NCBI RefSeq assembly: GCF_014695575.1
Contig: NZ_JACJOO010000058.1
Coordinates: forward strand, 47,319-111,318
Source: Leptolyngbya sp. FACHB-8
Lineage (GTDB): Bacteria > Cyanobacteriota > Cyanobacteriia > Elainellales > Elainellaceae
Reading direction: 5' to 3'
DNA: 64,000 nucleotides
The notes under the pieces are model-generated. The model made no database searches and was not told the DNA's origin. It saw nothing but the letters and a program-made list of their open reading frames with translations. Both the position numbers and the translations under genes were made by a program. Below are positions 25,357-35,469 of the stretch, in pieces (the first letter of the stretch is position 1; every line of letters starts with the position of its first letter).

Positions 25357-27840
25357 ATGAAACGTCGCTCAGTCTGGGGATGGGTAGGGTTGGGACTGGG
25401 GGTGGCGATCGCCATCCTGCTATTTGCCCACCCGATCAACGCTACAGAGAGATCCAGCTATGCCTTGAGCCAGGAAGCAGGTTTCAACCGCCCCGATCAC
25501 TATCCGCTTCGCCCTCCCACTGGAGCAAAAACAGAATTCTACCGTCCAATAAAACCCTGGGTGGGTCGCCTCATTTTGCCCGAACTTCGGGCCAGAGGGG
25601 CTACAGATTGGGTTTGGTTTGAAGTGCATCAGGCTCCGCCAGACTCACAAGATCTGATTGGGAAGACCGTGAAACTGGAATGGGGGGATTCTTCCTTTGC
25701 CCAGAACTACCCTCCCATCGTCACCACCAACGTCCGCCTCAGCGATCGCGCTCGCCAATTTGAAGGAATGGGAAATCTAATTCCTACTCGTCTGGATGGA
25801 TGGAGGCGGGTTGGGCCGTTGGAATCGCTGGCAGGTGCTCGCCCCAATAATGATCTCGAAGCCAGCCTGGGCACCGTCAAGCTGACGACCAACACTGCGG
25901 GAGAACCCGTCCTTCGGACGGAACGCGAACCCGTACAGGTGACGGGACGGATGTATGGATTGGTCAGTATTGTAGCTCCCGAAACGGAGCAGCCTAATGT
26001 GCGCCCGGCAACGTGTCCGGTCAAGCAACGGTTGTGTGAGAGTGAGCTCTACCGAGTACGACACTACAATCCTCAAACGCAACAGTTCGATGGGCCTGAG
26101 GATGTGATTCGGATTCCACAGCAACCCCCTGATGCAGGTGGGCGATTTTTCTCAACCCCCCATCAATTAGCCAGTTCTTCGGCAGGCCGGGCCGGTTGGT
26201 ACATCTATGGGGCTTTTGATGCGGGAGGAATGTTTACCGTACAGGCAATTAAACCGCGATCGCTCGTCCAATTGGCCCCTGGTGAAGTGCTGCTGGGCAA
26301 GCGGCGGGGCCGTACCTACATCAGCCAGCACAACTGGGGGGATATGGCTGAGCGCAAGGGCTCCCTGCATACTGTATTGCTGGACCCGGTGCATCGGGAA
26401 GCAGAGAAGGCGATCGCTGACTGGAAGGAAGGAGACCAGGCTCTCCTCATTCACTTGTTTGGTGGCATCGGTGGCGAAAATGGCGATCCTGTGATGGGAT
26501 GGACCGTTACTGGGCACTATTCCTATGGCATCGCCCAGGTTGTGCGGGAGCCGCTGACCCAAGAATTGCAATTTGATATGACCTACCAGCAGATCTATGC
26601 CAATAACACAAATGGCATTGTATCTGGCAGTTTGGATTGGACAGCCTATATGGGCGACTTGCAGCGAGGTTGGATGGGGAGCCGCCCGGTGTCTGACATC
26701 GTGATTAAGTTGGATGCTCTGGCTCGTCCGTTTAAGTTTGGCGATCAGGAAGTACCTGTGTCAATTTTGCGGGAACTGATGCTGCAAACCCAGGTTATAG
26801 CAGCCCGTTACCGAACCGGAGACGGCACTGGGCTGGCTGCTGTAACCCCAGCCACATCCTGTGTGCAGGATTCTAGCCAGGCGCTTTATATCGCGTTATC
26901 TCGGCTTCAGCAAGAGATCCTCAAGCGGCCCGATGTTCTCAACTGGATTAAGAATCATCCTCAGGATCCGGAAACACGTCGGTTTCAACGCGTCGTGGAG
27001 CTAGGAAAGGTGCTGAATGATTTGTTGGTGCCTCGAGGGGTCGTGCGCCCAGACTGGGAGAAGAATGCGGAGTTTTTAGCCGGGATTAGTGGATCTGGCG
27101 ATTTGGGCCGTCAGTCAACGCTCAGAAACGCGCTGCTAAGCTGGCGCTCCATTCTCCCTCGCCAGGCCCATGATGAAGTCAGTCGAATTCTGTTAAATGC
27201 AGGGGCACAACTCTGGTTCCTCCGCACCGATCAGGTAGGTGGGCTTGACCCCAGTATTGAACCGGTGGCTCCAACGATGGCATTGGGGCAATTGCCCGTC
27301 TTCTCAAAATTGCTGAATCGTCTGCTAGGGGCAGTACTGGCGCCCTTCCGGTTCCATGAATGGGCGGTGTTCTTGCTGATATTGGGAGTGTATGCGGCGA
27401 TCGCCATTCCGATCGGCATTCACACCGGGTTCCTGACGCCTACCTATGCTGGGCTCACCCCTCCCCAAACAGCGATATTACTGGTGCGCATTTTCTTTCT
27501 TCCCGCTCTGGTTGAAGAGTTTGGACGAATTCTCATCCTGCCTCACCCAACGGAAGGGATGTCTTACCTGGCCTGGTGGTTATGGGCAAACCTGGCTTTG
27601 TTTGTCTATGTGATTTACCATCCTTTGAATGCCCGTATGTTTTACCATGCCGGGTATCCCTTATTTTTCAGCAAACCATTTCTACTGCTGTGTACACTGC
27701 TAGGAATTGCTTGTACAGCACTTTATGGGTTTACAGGTTCGCTGATGGGGCTGGTTCTATTTCACTGGGCGGTAGTGGCTGTGTGGATTCTACTATTGGG
27801 TGGCTACCAGCAACTTCAGCCTAAAAAAACGGCGCACTGA
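25357..27840 (+). CDS. Large membrane protein with C-terminal CPBP protease-like domain
   Basis: About 827 residues follow ATG 25357 (MKRRSVWGW; GGAAG lies at about 25342). A signal-type hydrophobic segment (about 8-25) leads into a long extracytoplasmic region of about 600 residues, including a Cys pair (CPVKQRLC) and no known domain that I recognise. The C terminus (about 655-820) has five or six membrane segments with LPALVEEFGRIL, matching the EExxR signature of CPBP (CAAX protease/bacteriocin-processing) proteins. The distal His motifs are less clear (NARMFYHAG, LFHWAVVAVW). Such fusions occur in cyanobacteria. It may be an intramembrane glutamic endopeptidase with a large sensor or binding domain; activity is not demonstrated by sequence. 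Confidence 0.82.
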   Translation: MKRRSVWGWVGLGLGVAIAILLFAHPINATERSSYALSQEAGFNRPDHYPLRPPTGAKTEFYRPIKPWVGRLILPELRARGATDWVWFEVHQAPPDSQDLIGKTVKLEWGDSSFAQNYPPIVTTNVRLSDRARQFEGMGNLIPTRLDGWRRVGPLESLAGARPNNDLEASLGTVKLTTNTAGEPVLRTEREPVQVTGRMYGLVSIVAPETEQPNVRPATCPVKQRLCESELYRVRHYNPQTQQFDGPEDVIRIPQQPPDAGGRFFSTPHQLASSSAGRAGWYIYGAFDAGGMFTVQAIKPRSLVQLAPGEVLLGKRRGRTYISQHNWGDMAERKGSLHTVLLDPVHREAEKAIADWKEGDQALLIHLFGGIGGENGDPVMGWTVTGHYSYGIAQVVREPLTQELQFDMTYQQIYANNTNGIVSGSLDWTAYMGDLQRGWMGSRPVSDIVIKLDALARPFKFGDQEVPVSILRELMLQTQVIAARYRTGDGTGLAAVTPATSCVQDSSQALYIALSRLQQEILKRPDVLNWIKNHPQDPETRRFQRVVELGKVLNDLLVPRGVVRPDWEKNAEFLAGISGSGDLGRQSTLRNALLSWRSILPRQAHDEVSRILLNAGAQLWFLRTDQVGGLDPSIEPVAPTMALGQLPVFSKLLNRLLGAVLAPFRFHEWAVFLLILGVYAAIAIPIGIHTGFLTPTYAGLTPPQTAILLVRIFFLPALVEEFGRILILPHPTEGMSYLAWWLWANLALFVYVIYHPLNARMFYHAGYPLFFSKPFLLLCTLLGIACTALYGFTGSLMGLVLFHWAVVAVWILLLGGYQQLQPKKTAH

Positions 27841-27849
27841 TGGACTATA

Positions 27850-27932
27850 GAGCTTACGCAAGCTCGCTATATTTTGTTGTGTGTGGTGTACGACGCAAAC
27901 TACACACTAAGAATACGTAGGTCCTGCGCCAA
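27850..27932. repeat. Diverged family B repeat
   Basis: GCTTACGCAAGCTCGC on the left and ATACGTAGGTCCTGCG on the right resemble family B ends. Between them lies TGTGTGGTGTACGAC...CTACACAC, an imperfect hairpin. Confidence 0.55.
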
Positions 27933-27954
27933 CTGGCTGCATAGCCGTAATCAA

Positions 27955-28076
27955 ACCTCAGTTCGGGATAAGCTGCAGTGCTCATTTTGGCGTGCGCAAA
28001 GCGCACGCCAAAATGAGCATTTTCGAGTGCCGCGCAACGCGCGGCACTCGAAAACGCCCTTAACCCGAACTCAGGT
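27955..28076. mobile_element. Family C twin-hairpin element, copy 2 (122 bp)
   Basis: This is nearly the exact reverse complement of copy 1, with ends ACCTCAGTTCGGG and CCCGAACTCAGGT. It is flanked by a perfect 7-bp direct repeat TAATCAA (27948-27954 and 28077-28083). Confidence 0.9.
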
Positions 28077-28097
28077 TAATCAAGATCTGAGGTAGCT

Positions 28098-28140
28098 TGT
28101 CCTCTAAAGAGAGTGGTGGATTTCGTCCCGCTCTCTTTTG
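28098..28140 (+). terminator. Hairpin with T-run
   Basis: AAAGAGAG and CTCTCTTTT arms surround a TGGATTTCGTCC tip. There is no gene immediately before it except the repeat, so it could belong to a short unrecognised transcript or be the displaced terminator of the CPBP gene. Confidence 0.5.
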
Positions 28141-28280
28141 GGTATAGGTGCTTTGCTCATGCCTCTGTCCGCCTTTGGATAGATATATTGAGTCCCTCCG
28201 TGTAATACCTTGGGTCTAATTGGCCCACCTTGGGTAACAATGAAGCAGTTTTTAAGAAGCCTCTATTGTTTTAGCTCCTT

Positions 28281-28586
28281 ATGCACCACTCAAGTTTGAG
28301 CAAGATAGGGTCTGCGAGCTCGTTTTTACTCTGGTTTCACTCTAGTTTGTCGCGCGACGTGCAATATCAAATCCGTCCTTACTTAGCACAGCCCTATCAG
28401 TCGGCACTCAAGGTGTTGGATTGTTGTAATACAGAGCACCCAATGACCGTAGAGGCGATCGCCCAACACACGCAACTTAGCCAATCCAGCGTTCGTCAGG
28501 TCTTGAAAGTGCTGCAAGCAGTGGAGTTGGTGACACCCGACATGATTTCTGTCCGAGAGTGGCGCTCTCAATCCCTTTGCAAGTAG
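28281..28586 (+). CDS. Small helix-turn-helix-like protein
   Basis: The 101-residue frame contains a winged-helix-like core (about 38-90): ALKVLDCCNTEHPMTVEAI, AQHTQLSQSSVRQVLKVLQA and VELVTPDM, similar to MarR/IclR-type recognition helices. The N-terminal about 25 residues are Ser/Phe-rich and may not be translated. It lies 80 bp before the giant hybrid kinase on the same strand and might regulate or be cotranscribed with it. A real gene is plausible from the domain pattern, but the start is uncertain. Confidence 0.55.
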   Translation: MHHSSLSKIGSASSFLLWFHSSLSRDVQYQIRPYLAQPYQSALKVLDCCNTEHPMTVEAIAQHTQLSQSSVRQVLKVLQAVELVTPDMISVREWRSQSLCK

Positions 28587-28665
28587 CCCGCAACCAGGGC
28601 AGTAGGGTTACTCTGCTTGACGTTGTCATCATTCTGTTCTGTTTAACCTGCCGTGGCCTCTGAAG

Positions 28666-31600
28666 ATGCTGAGTATGCCAAAGCCCTACCAAATTTTAAT
28701 GGTCATCGACAACATTTCGAATGAGGGCGATGCATACCCGTTACAGCTGGATGAAACCTTTACCGTTCTAACCGAGCAACAGGAATCTAACATCCTGGCA
28801 GCATGTCAATCTCAGCGGATTGATGGGGTGCTACTGGAGGTATCTGCCTCGGGAGGCGATCGCCTTAATTACCTGAATCAATTGAAGCAACAGATGGGTG
28901 AAAACTGCCCACCCGTTGTCGTGATTGGTCATGGAGATATTGAAGCTGCGGTACAGGCATTTAAACATGGGGCAGCGGATTATCTAGTTCAGGAACAAAT
29001 CACTCCAGATAAGTTGCGACTGGCGTTGCGGGATGCTGTTGAAAATGCACAGTTACGACAAGAACTGCAACGATGCCAGAATCAGTTTCGAACGTCCGTT
29101 GAGACGATGCTGGATTGCTTTGGCATCTTTTCATCAATCCGCAATGATGCAGGGCAAATTGTAGATTTTCGAATTGATTATCTCAATAAAGCAGCCTGTG
29201 AAAACAACCAGATGCCCAGAGAAATGCAAATTGGGCGAGGGTTATGTGAGGTATTGCCCAAGCACCGAGAATCAGGGTTGTTTGATGAATACTGCCAGTT
29301 GGTTGATACTGGAAAACCATTGATCAAAAAGTCGCTCATTTACGAAGACACGTATGGAGCACGACAGTTAACTCGGGCCTTTGATATTCGAGCAAGTAAG
29401 CTGAATGATGGTTTTGTCGCTTCCTGGCGTGACATTACCGAAACGATTAGGCAGCAAGAACAATCTGACGCAACCATTCAACAACTCCGATCTGCTTTAA
29501 AGGTTGTTTTTTCATATGCAAAACATTTGGAAGAACAACCTTTAAAGCAAGCTTTAAAGCACACCCTAACTCAGGATTTAATGCAGCAGTTTCCTGAACT
29601 AGGAACCTTGTTCGATATAGATACCTCTAAACTTAAACCAGCAGGAATTATTTCCAAAACTAGCCACTACCATTATCAAGAGCTGGCAGAAGCCATGCCT
29701 CAAATTGTGTGGACGGCAGATGCAACGGGAGTGATTAATTACGTAAATCAGCGTTGGTACGATTACACTGGGTTGAGCGAAGCAGAATCTATGGGCCTTA
29801 ACTGTGTTAGCGCCCTTCATCCGGATGATCGCGATCGCACCCTGAGGCAGTGGGAGCAGTCTGTTCGTTGTGGAGCACCCATTGATATCGAATATCGCCT
29901 CCGCCGGCATGACGGGATTTATCACTGGTTCATCAGCCGGGCAGTGCCCACGCGTAATAGCCAGGGACAAACCATTGGTTGGATTGGCACCCTGACCGAT
30001 ATTGATCGACAGAAGCGCTTAGAGGAGCAACTCCGTCTGGTCTTACAAGCGGTTGATGGCCTGGTTTTTGATACTGACTTACTCACAAATCACGCGTACC
30101 GTTCTGAAAAGCTATTGGATCTGGTGGGGGTTCGTGCGGAGGATGCTCCACCGACCCTAACCTGGTGGCATGAACGATGCCATCCAGACGACAGGGCTTT
30201 GTTGCAGGAGAAGTGGGCTGCCTTATTAACCAGCCCAACGGACCTGTATGAACAGGAGTATCGGGTGCGCCATGAAGATGGTCACTGGGTTGATGTCTGG
30301 GAACGGGGATGCTTGATTCGAGATGAGCAGGGCCAGATTGTTCGGATAGTTGGCTCAACGGTAGATGTCAGTGAGCGCAAACGAGCAGAATTAGCTTTGC
30401 AGGAAAGTGAACAGAAGTTAAGGTCGTTTGTCAAATATGCGCCCATCCGGGTGGCGATGTTTGATCGCAACATGCACTACCTTGCGGTTAGCCAATGCTG
30501 GGTCGATGCTTATCATCTGGGTTCTATTGATGCAGTCCTCGGGCATTCTCACTACGAATTCTTTCCCAATCTCCCGGAGCATTGGAAACAATCCCACCAA
30601 CAAGGATTAACCGGTGCTATTGAAAAATGTGACGATGACCGCTTAGTTCTGGCGGATGGCTCGGTGAAATGGTTGCGCTGGGAAGTTCATCCCTGGTACC
30701 TCGACAATGGAGAGATTGGCGGTGTTCTCATCTTTTCCGAAGATATTACCCAGCGCAAACAAATAGAAGAACAATTGCGCGAATCGGAAGAACATCTACG
30801 CTACACCGTAGAACTCAGCCCACAGTCGCCCTGGAACGCGAACCCTGCGGGGGAATTAACCCATTGCAGCGATCGCTGGCTGAATCTAATTGGCATATCA
30901 CGCTCTCAGGTGCTCGGAACTGGGTGGATGCAAATTGTTCATCCCGATGATTTGCCTGCGATGAAGGCTGCGTGGATAGGTTCTATTGAAACCGGCGAAC
31001 CTTACGATATTGAACACCGGGTTAAACTCCTAGATGGTGCCTATACCTGGATGCGATCGCGCGCCTTACCCCGCCGTAATGAGCAGGGCGAGATTATCCG
31101 TTGGTACGGTACAACCGAAAACATTCACGCTCGCAAACAATCAGAAGAAGCGTTACGCGTCAGCGAGGCTGAGTTTCGCACCATTGCCAACACAGCACCT
31201 GCCATCGTTTGGGTTGCCCTGCCAACGGGTGAAAATATTTTCGTGAATGAGCGCTTCTGCGAATACACAGGGCTTTGCCCAGAGGAACTGTTGGGCTTGG
31301 GCTGGTTGAATGTTTTCCACCCAGACGATATGGACAGAATTTTGCCCGAGTGGGAGCGGTGTTGCCAGACCGGTAATATTTTCGAGGGCGAAGTGCGTTA
31401 CCGCAGCAAAGGCGGCAAATATCGGTGGCATCGCTTCCGCACATTATCTCAACGCAATCGTGTAGGCACCATTGAGAAATGGTTTGGTTGCGCGGTAGAT
31501 ATTCATGACTCAAAACGAGTTGAAGAGATCACGGCTGCCAATGAAGCGCGACTGCGAGGATTCGTGGAAGCGAATGTGGTTGGGATGCTCTACGGTGATA

Positions 31601-33552
31601 TTTATGGAAACATTCATGATGCGAATGATGAATTGCTGAGGATTGTTGGTTACACCCGAGAAGACTTACAGACAGGACGGTTGCGTTGGGCTGACATTAC
31701 GCCTCCAGAGCATTTGGTGCTAGATGAGCAGGCGATCGCAGAAGCACAAGCCCATGGAGCTTGTACCCCTTATGAGAAAGAATACATTCGCAAAGATGGC
31801 AGCCGAATTCCGGTGCTATTGGGCTATTCCCTGGTTGGAGCGGCCCGGGAAGAGACAGTGGCATTTATTCTAGATTTGAGCGATCGCAAACAAGCCGAAG
31901 CCGCTTTGCAAGAGCGCAGCAATCATATTCAACTGCTGTATGAAACAACCCGTGATTTGCTCTCTTCCACCCAACCGTTAACCTTAATTGAAACGGTATT
32001 TAATAAACTCAGAGACCAAATGGGTCTGGATGTTTATCTCAACTACATCCTGGATGAACAACAGCAGAAGCTACATCTAACCTTTTATGGTGGTATTCCA
32101 GAAAACGTTGCTCAACAAATTGAATGGCTAGAACTGGGGGAAGCCGTATGTGGTACTGTTGCACAACAACGATGCCAGATCGTGCAGCATGATATTCAGC
32201 ACTCGCATGATCCCAAATTAGAGCTGGCGCGATCGCTAGGAGCTACAGCCTGTGCCTGCCAACCCCTGCTGGCTGGGGAACGGTTATTTGGCACACTCAG
32301 TTTTGGTAGTCTCACTCGTACTGAATTTACTGCTTCTGAACAGTCTCTCTTCCAGGCTATTTGTGACCAGATTGCGATCGCCCTGGAACGTTCTGAGCTA
32401 TTAACGTCGCTTCAGAAACAGACCGAAGAACTTCTGCGAGTGAACCGCATTAAAGATGAGTTTTTGGCGGTTCTTTCCCATGAGTTACGAACCCCGCTCA
32501 ACCCCATCTTGGGCTGGGCAAGACTATTACAAAATCGCACGCTTGACCCAGCTAAAACGGCTGAAGCCCTGGCAACTATTGAACGCAATGCTAAACTTCA
32601 GGCCCAACTGATCGATGATTTATTAGACGTTGCTAAAATTCTGCGTGGCAAACTCACCATGGAAATGGTTCCAGTCGATCTGGCGTTTGTCAGTGAAGCT
32701 GCCATTGGTACAGTGAAGGCCTCAGCCGTTGCAAAAAACATCCTGATTCATTCGGTGTTACCTCAAATTGGGCGGGTGTCTGGTGATGCAGCACGCCTTC
32801 AGCAAATCGCCTGGAATCTGCTGTCGAATGCGATCAAATTCACCCCCAACAATGGACGAGTCGAGATTCAGTTGAAGCGAGTGGATCATCAGGTCCACAT
32901 GATTGTTCGGGATACTGGCAAAGGCATTACCCCCGACTTTCTCCCCCATATCTTTGAGTCTTTTCGACAGGAAGATGCCTCAACCACGCGCAAGTTTGGC
33001 GGGTTAGGACTGGGATTGGCGATCGTCCGTCAGTTAGTCGAGGCTCATGGCGGTACGATAACGGCACACAGTCCCGGTGAAGGGTTGGGGGCAACTTTTA
33101 CGGTATGCCTGCCCCTCTTAGATACTGAAGTCAACTCTGAACCCTCCAACATACCTTCTGGGGAGGAACCTGATTTTACGGGCATTCGCGTCCTTATCGT
33201 TGATGATGCCCCTGATTCTCGTGAGCTGGTTGCGGCATTTCTCACCCTTTATGGAGCCGAAGTAATGGCCGTCAACTCTGCACGGGAAGTACTGGCCAGC
33301 CTCGAAACCTTTAAGCCCCATCTCCTAATCAGCGATATTGGAATGCCCGATTTAGACGGCTACTCTCTGATTCAACAAATTCGGGCTTTGTCTCCGGAGC
33401 AGGGGGGGCAAATTCCGGCGATCGCTCTAACCGCATATGCCAGAGATGCAGATCGCCAGCGGGCGCTTGAAAGTGGCTATCAGCAACACACTATAAAGCC
33501 CCTAGATCCAGAACAATTCATTCAATGCGTACGGTTGCTTGTACAGCGCTAA
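28666..33552 (+). CDS. Hybrid sensor histidine kinase with pseudo-receiver, multiple PAS, GAF and receiver domains
   Basis: This 1628-residue cytoplasmic two-component sensor has no membrane segments. Domains in order: a receiver-like domain (about 4-125) in which the phospho-acceptor Asp is replaced by Glu58 (VLLEVSASG) and the conserved Lys by Gln, so it is a likely pseudo-receiver; about seven PAS domains between 140 and 1085, each with PAS/PAC signatures such as ERKRAE and WIGTLTDI; a GAF domain (about 1095-1250) with several Cys; a HisKA with His1272 (FLAVLSHELRTP); an HATPase (about 1380-1485) with NLLSNAIKFTP, DTGKGI and FGGLGLGLAIV; and a C-terminal receiver with Asp1557 (LLISDIGMPD). 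PAS domains may sense redox or small ligands; a chromophore cannot be assigned. No partner regulator is adjacent. Start at 28666, with 28675 possible. Confidence 0.95.
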   Translation: MLSMPKPYQILMVIDNISNEGDAYPLQLDETFTVLTEQQESNILAACQSQRIDGVLLEVSASGGDRLNYLNQLKQQMGENCPPVVVIGHGDIEAAVQAFKHGAADYLVQEQITPDKLRLALRDAVENAQLRQELQRCQNQFRTSVETMLDCFGIFSSIRNDAGQIVDFRIDYLNKAACENNQMPREMQIGRGLCEVLPKHRESGLFDEYCQLVDTGKPLIKKSLIYEDTYGARQLTRAFDIRASKLNDGFVASWRDITETIRQQEQSDATIQQLRSALKVVFSYAKHLEEQPLKQALKHTLTQDLMQQFPELGTLFDIDTSKLKPAGIISKTSHYHYQELAEAMPQIVWTADATGVINYVNQRWYDYTGLSEAESMGLNCVSALHPDDRDRTLRQWEQSVRCGAPIDIEYRLRRHDGIYHWFISRAVPTRNSQGQTIGWIGTLTDIDRQKRLEEQLRLVLQAVDGLVFDTDLLTNHAYRSEKLLDLVGVRAEDAPPTLTWWHERCHPDDRALLQEKWAALLTSPTDLYEQEYRVRHEDGHWVDVWERGCLIRDEQGQIVRIVGSTVDVSERKRAELALQESEQKLRSFVKYAPIRVAMFDRNMHYLAVSQCWVDAYHLGSIDAVLGHSHYEFFPNLPEHWKQSHQQGLTGAIEKCDDDRLVLADGSVKWLRWEVHPWYLDNGEIGGVLIFSEDITQRKQIEEQLRESEEHLRYTVELSPQSPWNANPAGELTHCSDRWLNLIGISRSQVLGTGWMQIVHPDDLPAMKAAWIGSIETGEPYDIEHRVKLLDGAYTWMRSRALPRRNEQGEIIRWYGTTENIHARKQSEEALRVSEAEFRTIANTAPAIVWVALPTGENIFVNERFCEYTGLCPEELLGLGWLNVFHPDDMDRILPEWERCCQTGNIFEGEVRYRSKGGKYRWHRFRTLSQRNRVGTIEKWFGCAVDIHDSKRVEEITAANEARLRGFVEANVVGMLYGDIYGNIHDANDELLRIVGYTREDLQTGRLRWADITPPEHLVLDEQAIAEAQAHGACTPYEKEYIRKDGSRIPVLLGYSLVGAAREETVAFILDLSDRKQAEAALQERSNHIQLLYETTRDLLSSTQPLTLIETVFNKLRDQMGLDVYLNYILDEQQQKLHLTFYGGIPENVAQQIEWLELGEAVCGTVAQQRCQIVQHDIQHSHDPKLELARSLGATACACQPLLAGERLFGTLSFGSLTRTEFTASEQSLFQAICDQIAIALERSELLTSLQKQTEELLRVNRIKDEFLAVLSHELRTPLNPILGWARLLQNRTLDPAKTAEALATIERNAKLQAQLIDDLLDVAKILRGKLTMEMVPVDLAFVSEAAIGTVKASAVAKNILIHSVLPQIGRVSGDAARLQQIAWNLLSNAIKFTPNNGRVEIQLKRVDHQVHMIVRDTGKGITPDFLPHIFESFRQEDASTTRKFGGLGLGLAIVRQLVEAHGGTITAHSPGEGLGATFTVCLPLLDTEVNSEPSNIPSGEEPDFTGIRVLIVDDAPDSRELVAAFLTLYGAEVMAVNSAREVLASLETFKPHLLISDIGMPDLDGYSLIQQIRALSPEQGGQIPAIALTAYARDADRQRALESGYQQHTIKPLDPEQFIQCVRLLVQR

Positions 33553-34040
33553 CGCTAATTTTGGGAGTGTGCCAGACGTGTGATTAGGTGAATTAGAAGG
33601 GTTACTTCGTGTCATCCAATTACGCATCTGAAACATCACCTGCGGTGTCATTCGAAACCTGCTGGGATCTGCCTATCGAGTAGCCGTATATTTTTGGCTG
33701 AGGCGCTTGCTATCTGGGCATTTCAGCAAAAAACATACCATTCCTATACGAAGCAGAGTTCGTATGACCCCTGATTCCAGTTCTTCGACCGGATTGGATG
33801 TGAACCTCCATGAATACAGCCTCTATGGCTTGAGAAATACACTTCAGGCTGCTCATCTGTAAATTTTGGGATAAATCAGAGGCTCAAGATGCTTTTATTG
33901 CATGAATTCCGTCCTTTCAGATGGGTTAGTTTAGCCGAAAAGAAGCTACGATAGACCGTAGCGGTTTCCAATCGGACACCGATGTTGAGTTGATTACCGG
34001 TATGGACCGAAGTCCATTTCCTTATATACGACACATAAAT
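33553..34040. other. Gap upstream of mgtE, no gene seen
   Basis: The gap carries a small hairpin at about 33747-33766 (ATACGAA/TTCGTAT) and no supported open frame. The last part is presumably the mgtE promoter and leader. Confidence 0.4.
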
Positions 34041-34102
34041 CGACTCCTCTAGCGTTGGGTGAGCTTGGGTCTCCTGACGCGGAGGAGCCTCAGGAGGTGA
34101 CA
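34041..34102 (+). promoter_or_regulatory. mgtE leader with a ribosome-site-masking hairpin
   Basis: CTCCTGA (34071-34077) can pair with TCAGGAG (34090-34096), which contains the ribosome-binding site AGGAGG (34092-34097, five nt before the ATG). GGAGGAG (34081-34087) in the loop can instead pair with ACTCCTC upstream (about 34043-34049), giving two mutually exclusive foldings. This suggests translational control, possibly by Mg2+, but it does not match the M-box consensus. Confidence 0.5.
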
Positions 34103-35449
34103 ATGCTTACGCAGGATGTCCGCGATGCCCTTTTGGATCTGAGTGATTTCAACCGGCTCAAGCTGGAATTGAACCATCTCCCCGCTGTAGACGTGGGAGA
34201 CTACATTGCGGATTTGCCCGCGGAAGAACGGGCGATCGCGTTCCGATTGCTCAATAAAGCTCAGGCTACGGATGTATTTGAATACCTGCCCCCCGAAGTT
34301 CAGGAGTCGTTAATTGAGTCGCTCCACGCGTCTCAGGTGCGGCAACTGGTGGAGGGGATGCGCCCGGATGACCGGGCGGAGTTGTTTGATGAGTTACCGG
34401 CTACGGTCGTGAAGCGGCTGTTGCAGCAGCTCAGCTCAGCGGAGCGGCAGGCAACTGCCACCATTCTGGGATACTCCGAAGGCACGGCTGGCCGCGTGAT
34501 GACAACGGAGTATGTGCGGCTGCGACAGGGGTTAACAGTTGGCGAAGCTCTAGAGAAAATCCGGCAGAGTGACCAGGACAAGGAGACAATCTACTACGCC
34601 TACGTCACTGACGATGAGCGCAAGCTGGTGCGCGTTGTTTCGCTGCGACAACTGCTATTCTCGATTCCTACAGCCCCGGTGCGGGAGATTGCTAGCAGTC
34701 GGGTCATCAAGGCTTACACAGAGACCTCCCAGGAAGAGGTAGCACACCTCATGCAGCGCTATGACCTGCTAGCGCTTCCGGTGGTTGATCGAGAAGATCG
34801 TCTGGTAGGCATTGTCACCATCGACGACGTCGTCGACATTCTAGAAGAAGAGGCCACTGAAGATATTCAGAAGCTGGCGGGGGTTGCCGGTGGAGACGAA
34901 GCCGCACTTTCACCTCCAGCCGTGACCATTCGCAAGCGATTGCCCTGGTTGTTGGCAAATATTGTGCTGTATATCGGGGCAGCGAGTGCGATCGCGCCTT
35001 TCCAAAACGTTATTTCCCTGGTGCCGGTGCTCGCGGTGATCATGCCGATTCTGTCGAACACCAGTGGGAATGTGGCTATCCAATCCCTTTCGGTAACGGT
35101 ACGGGGGTTGGGGATTGGAGAGGTGACACCCGACGATACATTAAAAATTCTGCGCAAGGAAATCCTGGCAGGCATTGGTACAGCCCTGTCGCTGGGGTTG
35201 GCCTTGGGGATTTTGTCGTTGATCTGGTCGAGTGCAGCGGATCGATGGGTGGCACTGGTGGCGGCAACAGTGATGATTATCAATGTGTTTGTTGCGGCGA
35301 CGATGGGAACGCTTATGCCAATGGGCTTGAAGCGGTTGAATCTGGATCCAGCATTGATCAGTGGGCCATTACTAACGACAACCTTAGATGCCGTAGGATT
35401 TCTAACGTTTTTGGGATTGGTGTCTGCGACGTTGAAAATTGTGGCGTGA
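34103..35449 (+). CDS. mgtE: Magnesium transporter MgtE
   Basis: MgtE is a Mg2+-selective channel gated by cytoplasmic magnesium. The 448 residues contain the N superhelical domain (about 20-130; LPAVDVGDYIADLPAEER), two CBS domains (about 135-260; MTTEYVRL, LPVVDREDRLVGIVTIDDVV) and five membrane helices at the C terminus (about 285-445; PWLLANIVLY, NTSGNVAIQSLSV, MPMGLKRLNLDPA). The conserved Asp in helix 5 (NLDPA) is present. The ATG at 34103 is fixed by AGGAGGTGA in front; longer frames start upstream of that site. Confidence 0.96.
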   Translation: MLTQDVRDALLDLSDFNRLKLELNHLPAVDVGDYIADLPAEERAIAFRLLNKAQATDVFEYLPPEVQESLIESLHASQVRQLVEGMRPDDRAELFDELPATVVKRLLQQLSSAERQATATILGYSEGTAGRVMTTEYVRLRQGLTVGEALEKIRQSDQDKETIYYAYVTDDERKLVRVVSLRQLLFSIPTAPVREIASSRVIKAYTETSQEEVAHLMQRYDLLALPVVDREDRLVGIVTIDDVVDILEEEATEDIQKLAGVAGGDEAALSPPAVTIRKRLPWLLANIVLYIGAASAIAPFQNVISLVPVLAVIMPILSNTSGNVAIQSLSVTVRGLGIGEVTPDDTLKILRKEILAGIGTALSLGLALGILSLIWSSAADRWVALVAATVMIINVFVAATMGTLMPMGLKRLNLDPALISGPLLTTTLDAVGFLTFLGLVSATLKIVA

Positions 35450-35469
35450 GTTCATTCTGTTGGAACTCA

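Noticed and set aside
34041..34102. M-box magnesium riboswitch
   Set aside because: The leader is too short and lacks the conserved M-box core; kept only as a possible new element.
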